The position numbers were made by a program, and so were the translations under genes. The notes below the pieces were generated by a model. The model did not search any database. It had not been told where the DNA came from and worked only from the letters and a program-made list of their open reading frames with translations. This document shows positions 35,087-47,544 of a stretch of DNA of 64,000 nt, piece after piece. Source of the DNA: Pseudomonas koreensis (GTDB taxonomy: Bacteria; Pseudomonadota; Gammaproteobacteria; Pseudomonadales; Pseudomonadaceae); NCBI RefSeq assembly GCF_012986595.1, contig NZ_JAAQYM010000004.1:620001-684000 (forward strand). The letters run 5' to 3'. Positions within the stretch are counted from its first letter, which is position 1. Each line of letters starts with the position of its first letter.

Positions 35087-36057
35087 TGCTCGATCCCGCG
35101 CGCAGTTATGACTTGATTGGTGACGTGCACGGATGCGCCCTGACCCTCGAACACTTGCTTGACCGACTCGGTTATCACAAGCAGGGCGGGGTCTGGCGGC
35201 ATCCTTCGCGCATGGCCGTGTTCGTCGGCGACATCATTGACCGTGGCCCGCGGATCCGCGAGGCGCTGCATATAGTCCACGACATGGTCGAGGCCGGGCA
35301 GGCGCTGTGCATCATGGGCAACCACGAATTCAACGCACTGGGCTGGAGCACGCCGGCGCTTCCGGGCAGCGGCAAGCAGTTCGTCCGCGAGCACACGCCG
35401 CGCCATGCACGCCTGCTGCACGAAACCCTGACCCAGTTCGAAGACCACCCCGGCGACTGGCATGACTTCCTCAACTGGTTCTACGAGCTGCCGCTGGTGG
35501 TCGATGCCGGGCGATTCCGCGTGGTCCACGCCTGTTGGGATGCCAGCCTGATCGAGCCGTTGCGCGGGCTGTTTCCCGATGCGCGCATCGATGAACACTT
35601 TCTCCAGGCCTCGGCCGTGCCCGGCAGTTTCGCCAGCACCGTGTTCGACCGCCTGCTGCGCGGCACCGACATGCGCCTGCCGGATGGCCTGACCATGACC
35701 AGCGGCGACGGTCTGGTGCGTTCGTTCTTCCGCACCAAATTCTGGGAAGACGACCCGAAAACCTACGGCGACATCGTCTTCCAGCCGGACGCACTGCCGG
35801 AGCCGGTGGCGCAGAAGCCGCTGACCTCCAGTGAAAAAAACAACCTGCTGCGCTATGGGGCCGACGAGCCGTTGCTGTTCGTCGGCCACTATTGGCGCAG
35901 CGGCAAACCGGCCCCGATCCGCCCGAACCTCGCGTGTCTCGACTACAGCGCGGTGCTCTACGGCAAACTGGTGGCCTACCGTCTGGATCAGGAAACCCGC
36001 CTCGATCCGCATAAATTTGTCTGGGTCGATGTCGAGCGGCCGGAGGTGCTGCAATGA
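35086..36057 (+). CDS. Metallophosphoesterase (calcineurin-like)
   Basis: 323 residues. Two-metal phosphoesterase motifs DLIGDVHGC (8-16), FVGDIIDRGP (near 45), IMGNHEFNALGW (near 79) and the distal VVHACWD and VGHYW. Such proteins hydrolyse diadenosine polyphosphates or phosphoproteins; the substrate cannot be told. It overlaps both neighbours (TGATG with nadK, ATGA with the rhomboid). Confidence 0.9.
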   Translation: MLDPARSYDLIGDVHGCALTLEHLLDRLGYHKQGGVWRHPSRMAVFVGDIIDRGPRIREALHIVHDMVEAGQALCIMGNHEFNALGWSTPALPGSGKQFVREHTPRHARLLHETLTQFEDHPGDWHDFLNWFYELPLVVDAGRFRVVHACWDASLIEPLRGLFPDARIDEHFLQASAVPGSFASTVFDRLLRGTDMRLPDGLTMTSGDGLVRSFFRTKFWEDDPKTYGDIVFQPDALPEPVAQKPLTSSEKNNLLRYGADEPLLFVGHYWRSGKPAPIRPNLACLDYSAVLYGKLVAYRLDQETRLDPHKFVWVDVERPEVLQ

Positions 36058-36923
36058 GTGCGGTAGCGGTATTGCGTCTGCCACTGGCGGTGGACCTGAG
36101 CGGTTTCGTCAAGCTGCTGCAACGGATGCAGGTGCCGCATCGGGTCAGCGAAGAGGCGGGCGAACAGGTGCTGTGGGCGCCGGCGGAAATCAGCGAGGAC
36201 GTGCGTTCACTGTATGAGCGTTTCCCGACCGGCGATCCCGATCAGCAACTGGACATCCCGGTCGCCCCGACCTTCAAGCGTCCGAGCTTCGCCGAACAAC
36301 TCAAACACGCCAAGGCCACCGGGTTGATCCTGCTGCTGAGCCTGCTGGTCGGTGGCCTGACCTATCTGGGCGATAACCTTGAGACGGTGCGCTGGCTGAC
36401 CTTCCTCGACTTCCGCGTGCTCGGCGAGTACATCCAGTTCACGCCGCTGGCCGACAGTCTGGCGGCGGGGCAGTGGTGGCGGCTGTTTACGCCGATGCTG
36501 CTGCACTTCGGCATCCTCCACCTGGCCATGAACGGCATGTGGTACTGGGAGCTGGGACGGCGCATCGAGTCGCGCCAGGGCAGCATCAATCTGCTCGGCC
36601 TGACGCTGTTGTTCGGCCTGGTGTCGAACTACGCGCAGTTTGCCTGGAGCGGCCCGAGCCTGTTCGGCGGCCTTTCCGGCGTGCTCTACGGGTTGCTCGG
36701 CCATTGCTGGATCTTCCAGTTGCTGGCACCGAACCCGGCGTATCGCCTGCCGCGCGGCGTGCTGGTGATGATGCTGGTGTGGCTGGTGATTTGCATGTCC
36801 GGGCTGGTCTCGATGATCGGTTTCGGCCAGATCGCCAACGCTGCCCATGTCAGCGGGTTACTCATCGGTTGTTTCACCGGTTTGTTGGGCGGTTTGTATA
36901 ACCGCCGTAAACTGGCCGCCTGA
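36054..36923 (+). CDS. Rhomboid-family intramembrane serine protease
   Basis: 289 residues. A cytoplasmic N-terminal domain of about 90 residues is followed by six transmembrane segments. Motifs: HFGILHLAMNGMWYWELG (H-x-x-x-N), catalytic Ser in FGGLSGVLYGLLG, and catalytic His in NAAHVSGLLIGC. GlpG-like layout. It cuts within or next to membrane segments of partner proteins. Confidence 0.92.
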   Translation: MSAVAVLRLPLAVDLSGFVKLLQRMQVPHRVSEEAGEQVLWAPAEISEDVRSLYERFPTGDPDQQLDIPVAPTFKRPSFAEQLKHAKATGLILLLSLLVGGLTYLGDNLETVRWLTFLDFRVLGEYIQFTPLADSLAAGQWWRLFTPMLLHFGILHLAMNGMWYWELGRRIESRQGSINLLGLTLLFGLVSNYAQFAWSGPSLFGGLSGVLYGLLGHCWIFQLLAPNPAYRLPRGVLVMMLVWLVICMSGLVSMIGFGQIANAAHVSGLLIGCFTGLLGGLYNRRKLAA

Positions 36924-36956
36924 ATTTTTCTGTAGATAAAGAGCACGGAGACCCAG

Positions 36957-37217
36957 ATGTCCTCTTTTAACGACATGATCAAGAACATCACCCCGGACAT
37001 CTACGAGAGCCTGAAACTGGCCGTGGAAATCGGCAAGTGGTCCGACGGTGGCAAACTCACCGCCGAACAGCGTGAGCTGTCGCTGCAGGCGATGATCGCC
37101 TGGGAAATCCAGAACCTGCCTGAAGACCAGCGCACCGGTTACATGGGCCCGCAAGAATGTGCGTCGAAATCGATCGAAGTGCCGAACATCCTGTTCAAGT
37201 CGGACGCTATCCATTGA
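36957..37217 (+). CDS. DUF1315-family protein (YeaC-like)
   Basis: 86 residues. FNDMIKNITPDIYESLKLAV, KWSDGGKLTAEQRELSLQAM and YMGPQECASKS match the DUF1315/YeaC family. Soluble, conserved next to DUF2797 in Pseudomonas. Function unknown. Its stop TGA overlaps the next TTG start. Confidence 0.88.
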   Translation: MSSFNDMIKNITPDIYESLKLAVEIGKWSDGGKLTAEQRELSLQAMIAWEIQNLPEDQRTGYMGPQECASKSIEVPNILFKSDAIH

Positions 37218-38044
37218 TCGAGATTGGCCGCGGTGCAATCAGCAAAATGTCGGCGCGTCTGGACGGGCCGAACGTGCAATACGCGTTTCGTCTGGATGAC
37301 GTCGAGGTGCCGGTCAATCCCATGATCGGCAGCACGGTGCGTCTGGAATACCTGGGGGCAATTCATTGCACCCATTGCGGGCGCAAGACCAAAACCAGTT
37401 TCAGCCAGGGTTACTGCTACCCGTGCATGACCAAACTGGCGCAGTGCGACATCTGCATCATGAGCCCGGAACGCTGCCACTTCGAGGCCGGCACCTGCCG
37501 TGATCCAGCGTGGGGCGAGCAGTTCTGCATGACCGATCATGTGGTCTATCTGGCCAACTCGTCGGGGATCAAGGTCGGGATCACCCGCGCCACGCAACTG
37601 CCAACCCGCTGGCTGGATCAGGGCGCGAGTCAGGCACTGCCGATCATGCGCGTCGCCACGCGTCAGCAGTCGGGCTTCGTCGAAGACCTGTTCCGCAGTC
37701 AGGTGGCAGACAAGACCAACTGGCGCGCACTGCTCAAGGGCGATGCGGCAGCGGTGGATCTGGCTCAGGTCCGCGATCAGCTGTTTGAAAGCTGCGCCGA
37801 AGGCTTGCAGGGTCTGCAACAGCGATTCGGCCTACAGGCGATTCAGACGATTGCCGATGTCGAACCGCTCGAAATCCGCTATCCGGTCGAGCAATACCCG
37901 GCCAAAATCGTCAGCTTCAACCTGGACAAGAACCCGATTGCCGAAGGCACGCTGCTGGGGATCAAGGGCCAGTACCTGATCTTCGACACCGGCGTGATCA
38001 ACATTCGTAAGTACACGGCCTATCAGCTCGCCGTGCATCAATAA
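37214..38044 (+). CDS. DUF2797-family zinc protein
   Basis: 276 residues from TTG 37214, chosen because it overlaps the previous stop (TTGA) and gives the usual start IEIGRGAISKMSARLDGPN; ATG 37247 is an alternative. Cys-rich CTHCGRKTKTSF, CYPCMTKLAQCDICI and CHFEAGTC suggest zinc binding. The VGITRATQLPTRWLDQG part resembles a GIY-YIG-like core. Member of DUF2797, biochemical role unknown. Confidence 0.85.
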   Translation: MIEIGRGAISKMSARLDGPNVQYAFRLDDVEVPVNPMIGSTVRLEYLGAIHCTHCGRKTKTSFSQGYCYPCMTKLAQCDICIMSPERCHFEAGTCRDPAWGEQFCMTDHVVYLANSSGIKVGITRATQLPTRWLDQGASQALPIMRVATRQQSGFVEDLFRSQVADKTNWRALLKGDAAAVDLAQVRDQLFESCAEGLQGLQQRFGLQAIQTIADVEPLEIRYPVEQYPAKIVSFNLDKNPIAEGTLLGIKGQYLIFDTGVINIRKYTAYQLAVHQ

Positions 38045-38054
38045 GGATTCCAGC

Positions 38055-40712
38055 ATGCGCACCGAACAACCGAAGATGATTTACCTGAAGGACTATCAGG
38101 CGCCCGAGTACCTGATCGACGAGACGCACCTGACCTTCGAGTTGTTCGAGGACCACAGCCTGGTCCATGCGCAACTGGTGATGCGCCGCAACCCTGAGCG
38201 CGGCGCGGGCCTGCCCCCGCTGGTGCTCGATGGCCAGCAACTGGAGCTGCTGTCGGTGACCCTGGCCGATCAGGAACTCGGCGCCGACGACTATCAACTC
38301 ACGGAAAACACCCTGACCCTGCAACCGGCCAGCGCTTCCTTCACGGTCGACACCAGCGTCAGAATCCACCCGGAAACCAACACCGCGCTGGAAGGCCTGT
38401 ACAAGTCCGGCACGATGTTCTGCACCCAGTGCGAAGCCGAAGGCTTCCGCAAGATCACCTATTACCTCGACCGCCCGGACGTGATGAGCAAGTTCACCAC
38501 CACGGTGGTCGCCGAGCAGCACAGCTATCCGGTGCTGCTGTCCAACGGCAATCCGATTGCCTCCGGCCCGGGCGAAGACGGCCGGCACTGGGCGACCTGG
38601 GAAGACCCGTTCATGAAGCCGGCGTACCTGTTTGCGCTGGTGGCCGGTGATCTGTGGTGCGTTGAAGACACCTTCACCACTATGACCCAGCGCAACGTCG
38701 CGCTGCGCATCTACGTCGAGCCGGAAAACATCGACAAGTGCCAGCACGCGATGAACAGCCTGAAGAAGTCGATGCGCTGGGACGAAGAGGTTTACGGTCG
38801 CGAGTACGATCTGGACATCTTCATGATCGTCGCGGTGAATGACTTCAACATGGGCGCGATGGAGAACAAGGGCCTCAACATCTTCAACTCCAGCGCCGTG
38901 CTGGCCCGCGCCGAAACCGCCACCGATGCCGCGCACCAGCGGGTCGAGGCGATCGTCGCCCACGAATACTTCCACAACTGGTCGGGCAACCGCGTGACCT
39001 GCCGCGACTGGTTCCAGCTGTCGCTCAAGGAAGGCTTCACGGTATTCCGCGACGCCGGTTTCTCCTCGGACATGAACTCGGCCACGGTCAAGCGCATTCA
39101 GGACGTGGCGTACCTGCGTACCCACCAGTTCGCCGAAGATGCCGGCCCGATGGCCCACGCGGTGCGTCCGGACAGCTTCATCGAGATCTCCAACTTCTAC
39201 ACCCTGACCGTGTACGAAAAGGGCTCGGAAGTGGTCGGCATGATCCACACCCTGCTCGGCGCTGAAGGCTTCCGCAAAGGTAGTGACCTGTACTTCGAAC
39301 GCCACGACGGCCAGGCCGTGACCTGTGACGATTTCGTCAAGGCCATGGAAGACGCCAACGGTGTCGACCTGACTCAGTTCAAGCGCTGGTACAGCCAGGC
39401 CGGCACACCGCGTCTGGCGGTGAGCGAGTCCTACGACGCGGCGGCGAACACCTACAGCCTGACCTTCCGTCAGAGCTGCCCGGAAACCCCGGACAAGGTA
39501 GAAAAACTGCCGTTCGTGATCCCGGTCGAACTCGGTCTGCTCGACAGCAAAGGCAACGAGATTGCCCTGCGTCTGTCCGGTGAAGCGTCGGCGCAAGGCA
39601 CCAGCCGCGTGATCTCGGTGACCGAAGCCGAGCAGACCTTCACCTTCGTCGACATCGCCGAACACCCGCTGCCCTCGTTGCTGCGTGGCTTCTCGGCGCC
39701 GGTGAAGCTGAGCTTCCCGTACAACCGCGACCAGTTGATGTTCCTGATGCAGCACGACAGCGATGGTTTCAACCGCTGGGATGCCGGTCAGCAACTGTCG
39801 GTGCAGGTCCTGCAAGAGCTGATCGCCCAGCATCAGAAGGGCGAGAGCCTGGCGCTCGATCCGCGTCTGATCTCGGCGCTGAAAACCGTGCTGTCCGACG
39901 AGTCGCTGGATCAGGCCATGGTTGCCGAAATGCTCTCGCTGCCAAGCGAAGCCTACCTGACCGAAATCAGTGAAGTGGCGGATGTCGAAGCGATCCACAA
40001 CGCTCGCGAATTTGCCCGCAAGCAACTGGCGGACAACCTGTTCGAAGCGCTGTGGCTGCGTTATCAGGCCAACCGCGACCTGTCCAGGCATACGCCGTAT
40101 GTGGCCGAGGCCGAGCATTTCGCCCGGCGTGCGCTGCAGAACATTGCGCTGTCGTACCTGATGCTCAGCGGCAAGCCGGAGGTGTTGGCCGCGAGCCTTG
40201 AGCAGTTCGAAACCAGCGACAACATGACCGAGCGCCTGACTGCGCTGGCCGTACTGGTCAACTCGCCGTTCGAAGAGCAGAAAGCCCTGGCGCTGGCGAG
40301 CTTCGCCGAGCACTTCAAGGACAACCCGCTGGTCATGGATCAGTGGTTCAGCGTGCAGGCCGGCAGCACGTTGCCCGGTGGTCTGGAGCGCGTGAAAGCC
40401 TTGATGCAGCACAAGGCGTTCAACATCAAGAACCCGAACAAGGTCCGCGCACTGGTCGGCGCGTTTGCCGGGCAGAACCTGATCAACTTTCACGCCGCCG
40501 ACGGTTCGGGCTATCGCTTCCTCGCGGATCTGGTGATCGAACTGAACGGTTTCAATCCGCAGATCGCTTCGCGCCAACTGGCGCCGCTGACCCGCTGGCG
40601 CAAATACGACAGCGCCCGTCAGGCGTTGATGAAAGGCGAGCTGGAGCGGATCCTGGCGTCGGGGCAGTTGTCGAGTGACGTGTACGAAGTCGTGAGCAAG
40701 AGCCTGGCGTAA
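38055..40712 (+). CDS. pepN: Aminopeptidase N
   Basis: 885 residues. M1 zinc aminopeptidase: GAMENKGLNIFN exopeptidase motif, HEYFHNWSGNRVTCRD zinc site with a downstream Glu in LKEGFTVFRD, then DUF3458 C-terminal helical domain. Removes N-terminal residues from peptides in the cytoplasm. AAGGA precedes the ATG, 10 nt after the DUF2797 stop. Confidence 0.96.
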   Translation: MRTEQPKMIYLKDYQAPEYLIDETHLTFELFEDHSLVHAQLVMRRNPERGAGLPPLVLDGQQLELLSVTLADQELGADDYQLTENTLTLQPASASFTVDTSVRIHPETNTALEGLYKSGTMFCTQCEAEGFRKITYYLDRPDVMSKFTTTVVAEQHSYPVLLSNGNPIASGPGEDGRHWATWEDPFMKPAYLFALVAGDLWCVEDTFTTMTQRNVALRIYVEPENIDKCQHAMNSLKKSMRWDEEVYGREYDLDIFMIVAVNDFNMGAMENKGLNIFNSSAVLARAETATDAAHQRVEAIVAHEYFHNWSGNRVTCRDWFQLSLKEGFTVFRDAGFSSDMNSATVKRIQDVAYLRTHQFAEDAGPMAHAVRPDSFIEISNFYTLTVYEKGSEVVGMIHTLLGAEGFRKGSDLYFERHDGQAVTCDDFVKAMEDANGVDLTQFKRWYSQAGTPRLAVSESYDAAANTYSLTFRQSCPETPDKVEKLPFVIPVELGLLDSKGNEIALRLSGEASAQGTSRVISVTEAEQTFTFVDIAEHPLPSLLRGFSAPVKLSFPYNRDQLMFLMQHDSDGFNRWDAGQQLSVQVLQELIAQHQKGESLALDPRLISALKTVLSDESLDQAMVAEMLSLPSEAYLTEISEVADVEAIHNAREFARKQLADNLFEALWLRYQANRDLSRHTPYVAEAEHFARRALQNIALSYLMLSGKPEVLAASLEQFETSDNMTERLTALAVLVNSPFEEQKALALASFAEHFKDNPLVMDQWFSVQAGSTLPGGLERVKALMQHKAFNIKNPNKVRALVGAFAGQNLINFHAADGSGYRFLADLVIELNGFNPQIASRQLAPLTRWRKYDSARQALMKGELERILASGQLSSDVYEVVSKSLA

Positions 40713-40751
40713 AACTCGCCTGATCAATCTCTCAGGCAAACACCAAACCCC

Positions 40752-40835
40752 GTAGGAGCTGCGGCACGCTGCGATCTTTTGATTCTGATCTTGAAAAATC
40801 AAAGTCAAAAGATCGCAGCGTGCCGCAGCTCCTAC
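40752..40835. repeat. Perfect 31-bp inverted repeat between pepN and katG
   Basis: Positions 40752-40782 are exactly mirrored by 40805-40835, with a 22-nt spacer that can itself pair in part. Contains GCGGCACGCTGCGATCTTTT. A REP-type element common in Pseudomonas. It sits between convergent genes and could act as a bidirectional terminator or mRNA-stabilising hairpin. Confidence 0.9.
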
Positions 40836-40846
40836 AGGTTATTGCG

Positions 40847-43476
<2,630 letters not shown>

Positions 43477-43908
43477 ATGAACAAATCAATCAATACAAAA
43501 GAGCAACTCGATGCGCTGTTGCAGGAGGTTGGTCAAGGCTCTAATGGTGATTTCTATGCATCTATTGGTGGAAGAAGTTTTGTGTCGGCGACGAAGGAGA
43601 ATGCGATTTTTTATATAGCAAGAAATGATTTTATGATTATTGGAGTTGATGACAACAAAAAAAGCCATGTTGCTTTCTGCGTTCCAAAGAGCCTGGTTGG
43701 GGACGGCCCTCATGATGTGGCGTGGTACAAAGGTGACTTGACTTGGACCGCTGAAGACAATGGCAATTATCAACTTATTAAATCAGGGCGGGCAACGCTG
43801 ACATTCTTGAAAAAGGAACATGAACGAATCGGCGCTACCGGTAAGATCTATTTTGTTTTGCCTGATGGAAGGGAAATAGAGGGGGATTTCAACATCAAAC
43901 TTGTTTAG
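43477..43908 (+). CDS. Hypothetical AT-rich protein
   Basis: 143 residues from ATG 43477. A soluble alpha/beta protein (TKEQLDALLQEVGQGSNGDF, then GKIYFVLPDGREIEGDFNIK). No family recognised. Codon use is AT-rich compared with katG and the sulfatase gene on either side, which suggests recent transfer of a single gene. A palindrome, GGACGGATCCGTCC, follows its stop. Confidence 0.6.
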   Translation: MNKSINTKEQLDALLQEVGQGSNGDFYASIGGRSFVSATKENAIFYIARNDFMIIGVDDNKKSHVAFCVPKSLVGDGPHDVAWYKGDLTWTAEDNGNYQLIKSGRATLTFLKKEHERIGATGKIYFVLPDGREIEGDFNIKLV

Positions 43909-43953
43909 CAAATGTAAAGGGACGGATCCGTCCAATCCGCCCCTTCCCTGATT

Positions 43954-46164
43954 TCAACTCGATTGCGCAGTGTCATCATCCGGCAGCGCATCCAGCGGAT
44001 CTTCCTGCCCCGGCAACTCAGTGATCACACTGAAATCCGTGACCTCGACCGCGCCCAACCCATAACCCAGCAAGTGAAACGAGAAAGCCTTGCGCTGTTG
44101 CGGGTTGTCGAAGCTGAAATCCATCTCCAGCGGTTGATCCGCCGTGGCGACCATCTCCGTCGGCAGGCCCAGTTGCACGTCCTGTTCGAACTCCTTGGCC
44201 TTGAGCTGAATGTACGCCGCCTGCTGCGGATCCACCGAACGTACGGTCAGGCGCACGCGGGTGTGCGAGCCCTTGGGCATTTCCAGGTATTGCGCGCCGA
44301 TCAGGTTGTCGGCCCAGTCATCCTTGATCTGCGCCTGCAGCGGGATGACGTTGTTGCTGCCGAACTGGTAACGCTGATTGAGTGGCGTGCGCAGTAGCGA
44401 AAGGTCCAGTGCCATGGCGCGCGCCGCAATCTGTCGCGCTTGCTGGCTGCTTTCGTTGCCCTTGAAAGTGGCGCTGTCGGCGATGAAACCGGCGCTTTGG
44501 TAGTAGCGGCAACGGCGCGGCATGTCGCACTCGGAGAAAATCCCCTGGCCGTTGTGGTAGCGCAGTTTGCCGTTGGTGTAGGACATGATTTCGCGTCCGG
44601 TGTCGTAGTCGCGAAACAGCGAACGGCCGCTCAACGCCGACGGCACCGGCAAGTCGAAATAGTCGAGGATCGACGCGCTCAGATCGACATGACCGTACAC
44701 CCCGGCATTCAGTTGCGGCAGTTGCTCGTGCTCCGGCGCCAGGGTCAGGTTGAAGCCCCAGGACGACGCCAGGCGCACGCCATCGATGCCGTGGGATTCG
44801 TCGGAGGTGATCACCACCAGTGTGTCTTTCAGCACGCCCTGGCGTTCGAGACCACTGAGGAACTGCTCCAGTGCATCGTCGAGATAACCGACGGCGGCCT
44901 GCTTCGGTGTGTCGTAGCGCTCCAGGTATTCTTCCGGCGCGGAGTAGGGCTGGTGCGTGCCGACGGTCAGCAGGGTGAGCATCCACGGTTGCTTCTGCTG
45001 CTTCAGCTGGCCGACGTAATCCAGCGCACCTTCGAAGAACGCCTTGTCATCCTTGCCCCACGGGAACTCCAGGTAGTTGGCGTTGCTGAACCATTCCAGA
45101 CCATGGGTCGCATCGAAACCGATGTGCGGCATGATCTTGTCTTTGGCCATGAAGCGCAGACCCGCGCCTTGCAGGTAGTGGGTGCTGAAGCCGTGCTGGC
45201 GCAGTTGCGCCGGCAGGCACGCCTGATTGCGTTCGTGCTGAGTGAGCATTTCCACGCCCTTGGGCGTGCCGTTGTTGAGTTTGTCGTAATCGCCACAGAG
45301 CATGGCGTACAGGCCGCGAATGGTTTGATGAGTGTGCAGCACGTAATCCGGGGTGTTCATGCCGCGCTCGGCCCAGCGGCTGAGGTTGGGCATCAGGTCT
45401 TCCTGATAATGGCTGCCGATGGCCTCGCGGTTGGCGCGGATGTAGGCGCCGGGAATGCCTTCCAGCGCGATGATCAGCACGTTGCGCGCCTGACCCGGTG
45501 CGGCCAGCAGTTTGTGCCCGTTGAGGTCCAGATCGGTCAGCCCGGCCATCTGCGGTGCGGGTTCTTCGACGTCACCGTCCAGCCATTCCTCGGTCTGCAA
45601 CTGCAGATCGGCGACTTGCGAGGCGAGCAACTGATGCGGCAGGTTGTACAGGCGCCACGGATCTTCCTCGCTCGGCCACTGGTTTTGCACGCCCCAGTGC
45701 GCGACGAACAGCAGCGCCGGCGCGGCCCACACCGCACGGGGCAGGGCAGGCGCGGTTTGGCCGCGATTGGCGAAACGGGTCAGCAGCCACAGGCTCAGCG
45801 CCGATAGCAAGGCGATCCCCAGCGCAGGATGGGCGAGGCCGCCACCAGTGGAGTTTTCCACGAACTGCGGGTCAATCAGGTAATGCAGGTCGGCAGGGTT
45901 CGGCAGTCGGCCGACGGCGCTGACCAATTCCGCCGTCGCCACCGCCAGCAGCCCCCAGAACAGCAGCAACGGCAACGCCAGCCACCACGCACGGCGATGC
46001 AGCAACACCACCAACAGGCTGCCGATCGCCAGGTCCGACAAATAACCTAGCGGCGACGACCAGCCCAATGCCGCGCGCAGGCACACCGGCACGATCAGCA
46101 CCAGCAGAATCAGGGAAAACAGGCGGGCATGCGGCTGCCGCAGCCAACGAAAAAGAACGCTCAC
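43954..46164 (-). CDS. LTA-synthase-like membrane sulfatase/phosphotransferase
   Basis: 736 residues. Four or five N-terminal transmembrane segments (for example LILLVLIVPVCLRAA and WWLALPLLLFWGLLAV) are followed by an alkaline-phosphatase/sulfatase domain. That domain has NVLIIALEGIPG (metal), the Thr nucleophile in THQTIRGLYAMLCG, and SDESHGIDGVRL. It resembles LtaS/OpgB-type enzymes that transfer phosphoglycerol or related head groups outside the membrane. Substrate in this organism unknown; osmoregulated glucans are one possibility. Confidence 0.85.
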   Translation of the reverse strand: MSVLFRWLRQPHARLFSLILLVLIVPVCLRAALGWSSPLGYLSDLAIGSLLVVLLHRRAWWLALPLLLFWGLLAVATAELVSAVGRLPNPADLHYLIDPQFVENSTGGGLAHPALGIALLSALSLWLLTRFANRGQTAPALPRAVWAAPALLFVAHWGVQNQWPSEEDPWRLYNLPHQLLASQVADLQLQTEEWLDGDVEEPAPQMAGLTDLDLNGHKLLAAPGQARNVLIIALEGIPGAYIRANREAIGSHYQEDLMPNLSRWAERGMNTPDYVLHTHQTIRGLYAMLCGDYDKLNNGTPKGVEMLTQHERNQACLPAQLRQHGFSTHYLQGAGLRFMAKDKIMPHIGFDATHGLEWFSNANYLEFPWGKDDKAFFEGALDYVGQLKQQKQPWMLTLLTVGTHQPYSAPEEYLERYDTPKQAAVGYLDDALEQFLSGLERQGVLKDTLVVITSDESHGIDGVRLASSWGFNLTLAPEHEQLPQLNAGVYGHVDLSASILDYFDLPVPSALSGRSLFRDYDTGREIMSYTNGKLRYHNGQGIFSECDMPRRCRYYQSAGFIADSATFKGNESSQQARQIAARAMALDLSLLRTPLNQRYQFGSNNVIPLQAQIKDDWADNLIGAQYLEMPKGSHTRVRLTVRSVDPQQAAYIQLKAKEFEQDVQLGLPTEMVATADQPLEMDFSFDNPQQRKAFSFHLLGYGLGAVEVTDFSVITELPGQEDPLDALPDDDTAQSS

Positions 46165-46499
46165 AAAAAAGACCTTCCAGCCATCAAACCGTCATAAAAG
46201 TGTGCGCGATGATACCAAGGGTGGGCTGTCTGATCGCCCTTTTAAACGCGTGGCTGCTCCGCTTCGCGCAGGCGCGGTACAAGGCTTGAAGCCGTGACTG
46301 GCGTTCATGTCAGCCCGATAGCGGCGAATAGCAGGCGAGGTTTTCAGGGCGGATTTATTGTTTCAGACTGTTTAAGGTGCGCCGTCGAGGGACCACACTG
46401 GCCGCGTTTCTGGACAGCCTAATGGCCACTCAGTAGCATTCGAGCCCAACGGACTTTCCCTTTGCACGTCGTCCGACGTGGAATGCTCAAGGAATCGAC
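46165..46499. other. Divergent promoter gap
   Basis: Lies between the sulfatase-like gene (minus) and the membrane protein at 46500 (plus). No gene, repeat or RNA recognised. Promoters of both genes are expected here but none could be pinned down with confidence. Confidence 0.4.
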
Positions 46500-46994
46500 A
46501 TGCGCGACACCCCTAAAGGCGAACAACGAACGGTCGTGACCTTGGTCAACGGCGAGATTCACCACGAAACCCAGATCAGTTTCAGCTCGGTGTCGGTGGT
46601 CAATGGCGAAGTTCGGGTGCACACCGCGCAAGGCAATCAAGTAGGCATCCAGGTGCCCGGAGCGGATGTCTCCCTGCGATTTGATCTGGACGCGATGCAG
46701 CAGATTCCACTGGCCCAACAGTCGCCGGTTGAAGCGGTGCCAGTCGATGACAGCCTGAAGTTTTTCACGTGGAAAAGTGTGCTGATCACCCTTGGCCTGT
46801 GGACGGTGGTCAGTTTAGTTGCAGGTTTGCTTGGGTTCTTCGCAGCGGTCGGCTATCTCGGCTATCGCTGGAGCCAAGTGCTTAAACGCAAGCAGCAGCT
46901 GGCTGAGCCTAAAGCGCAGAAACCCGCGGTTGTTTCCCGCACCGGGATGTCCAGGGAAACCGTGCGCAACGCATTGGCACGAAAGCGCTCGTGA
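46500..46994 (+). CDS. Hypothetical single-pass membrane protein
   Basis: 164 residues. The N-terminal 85 residues are beta-rich (RTVVTLVNGEIHHETQIS, then VRVHTAQGNQVGIQVPGADV). A transmembrane segment follows at about 98-120 (LITLGLWTVVSLVAGLLGFF), then a basic cytoplasmic tail. No family known to me. It ends before a strong terminator. Confidence 0.65.
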   Translation: MRDTPKGEQRTVVTLVNGEIHHETQISFSSVSVVNGEVRVHTAQGNQVGIQVPGADVSLRFDLDAMQQIPLAQQSPVEAVPVDDSLKFFTWKSVLITLGLWTVVSLVAGLLGFFAAVGYLGYRWSQVLKRKQQLAEPKAQKPAVVSRTGMSRETVRNALARKRS

Positions 46995-47004
46995 GCGATG
47001 CGAT

Positions 47005-47047
47005 AAAAAAACGGGGCGGTCTGATAATTCAGGCCGCCCCGTTTTTT
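47005..47047. terminator. Bidirectional intrinsic terminator
   Basis: CGGGGCGG (47012-47019) pairs with CCGCCCCG (47034-47041), with an inner CTGA/TCAG pair, flanked by seven A and six T. It lies between convergent genes ending at 46994 and 47065 and can serve both. Confidence 0.92.
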
Positions 47048-47064
47048 GTTACTGCAAAGTCAGA

Positions 47065-47544
47065 TCAATGCATCTTGCTGTGATCGTGGCCTTGCATAGT
47101 GGTCAGCGCACGCACTTGGGCTTTCACTTCAACCGTTTCTTTCTCGCCCTTGGCGTTTTCCACAGTCAGGGTCAGCGGCACGTTTTCGCCTTCCTTGAGC
47201 TGGCCGGTCAGGCCCATCAGCATCACGTGGTAGCCGTTTGGATCGAACTTGACCGCTTTGCCGGCCGGCAGGTCGACCGATTTCACCGGGCCCATGCTCA
47301 TCACGTCGTTCTTCATCGACATTTCGTGGATCTGCACATCTTTGGCCACTGGCGAGGCAACGCTCAGCAGTTTGCTGTCGCTGTCGGCGGTGACAGTCAT
47401 GAACGCGCCGCTGGCCATTTGGGTCGGCACGGTCGCACGCACCCAGGCGTCGTCGACCTTGGTCTGGGCCGAGACTTGAAAAGCCAGGCCCAGCAGCGAC
47501 AGACCGAAAACGGCGCGTTTGATGTTGTTCAGAACGGGGTGCAT
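47065..47544 (-). CDS. PCu(A)C periplasmic copper chaperone
   Basis: 159 residues from ATG 47544. Signal peptide to QVSA, then the PCuAC domain with copper-binding H-x10-M-like ligands: QIHEMSMKNDVMSMGPV and NGYHVMLMGL. The C-terminal GHDHSKMH adds His/Met copper ligands. Delivers Cu to cytochrome oxidase assembly together with Sco. The ATG overlaps the Sco stop (TGATG). Confidence 0.9.
   Translation of the reverse strand: MHPVLNNIKRAVFGLSLLGLAFQVSAQTKVDDAWVRATVPTQMASGAFMTVTADSDSKLLSVASPVAKDVQIHEMSMKNDVMSMGPVKSVDLPAGKAVKFDPNGYHVMLMGLTGQLKEGENVPLTLTVENAKGEKETVEVKAQVRALTTMQGHDHSKMH

Noticed and set aside
37998..40808. 936-codon minus-strand frame opposite pepN
   Set aside because: Antisense shadow of a high-GC gene; the plus strand has the GAMEN and HEYFH motifs.
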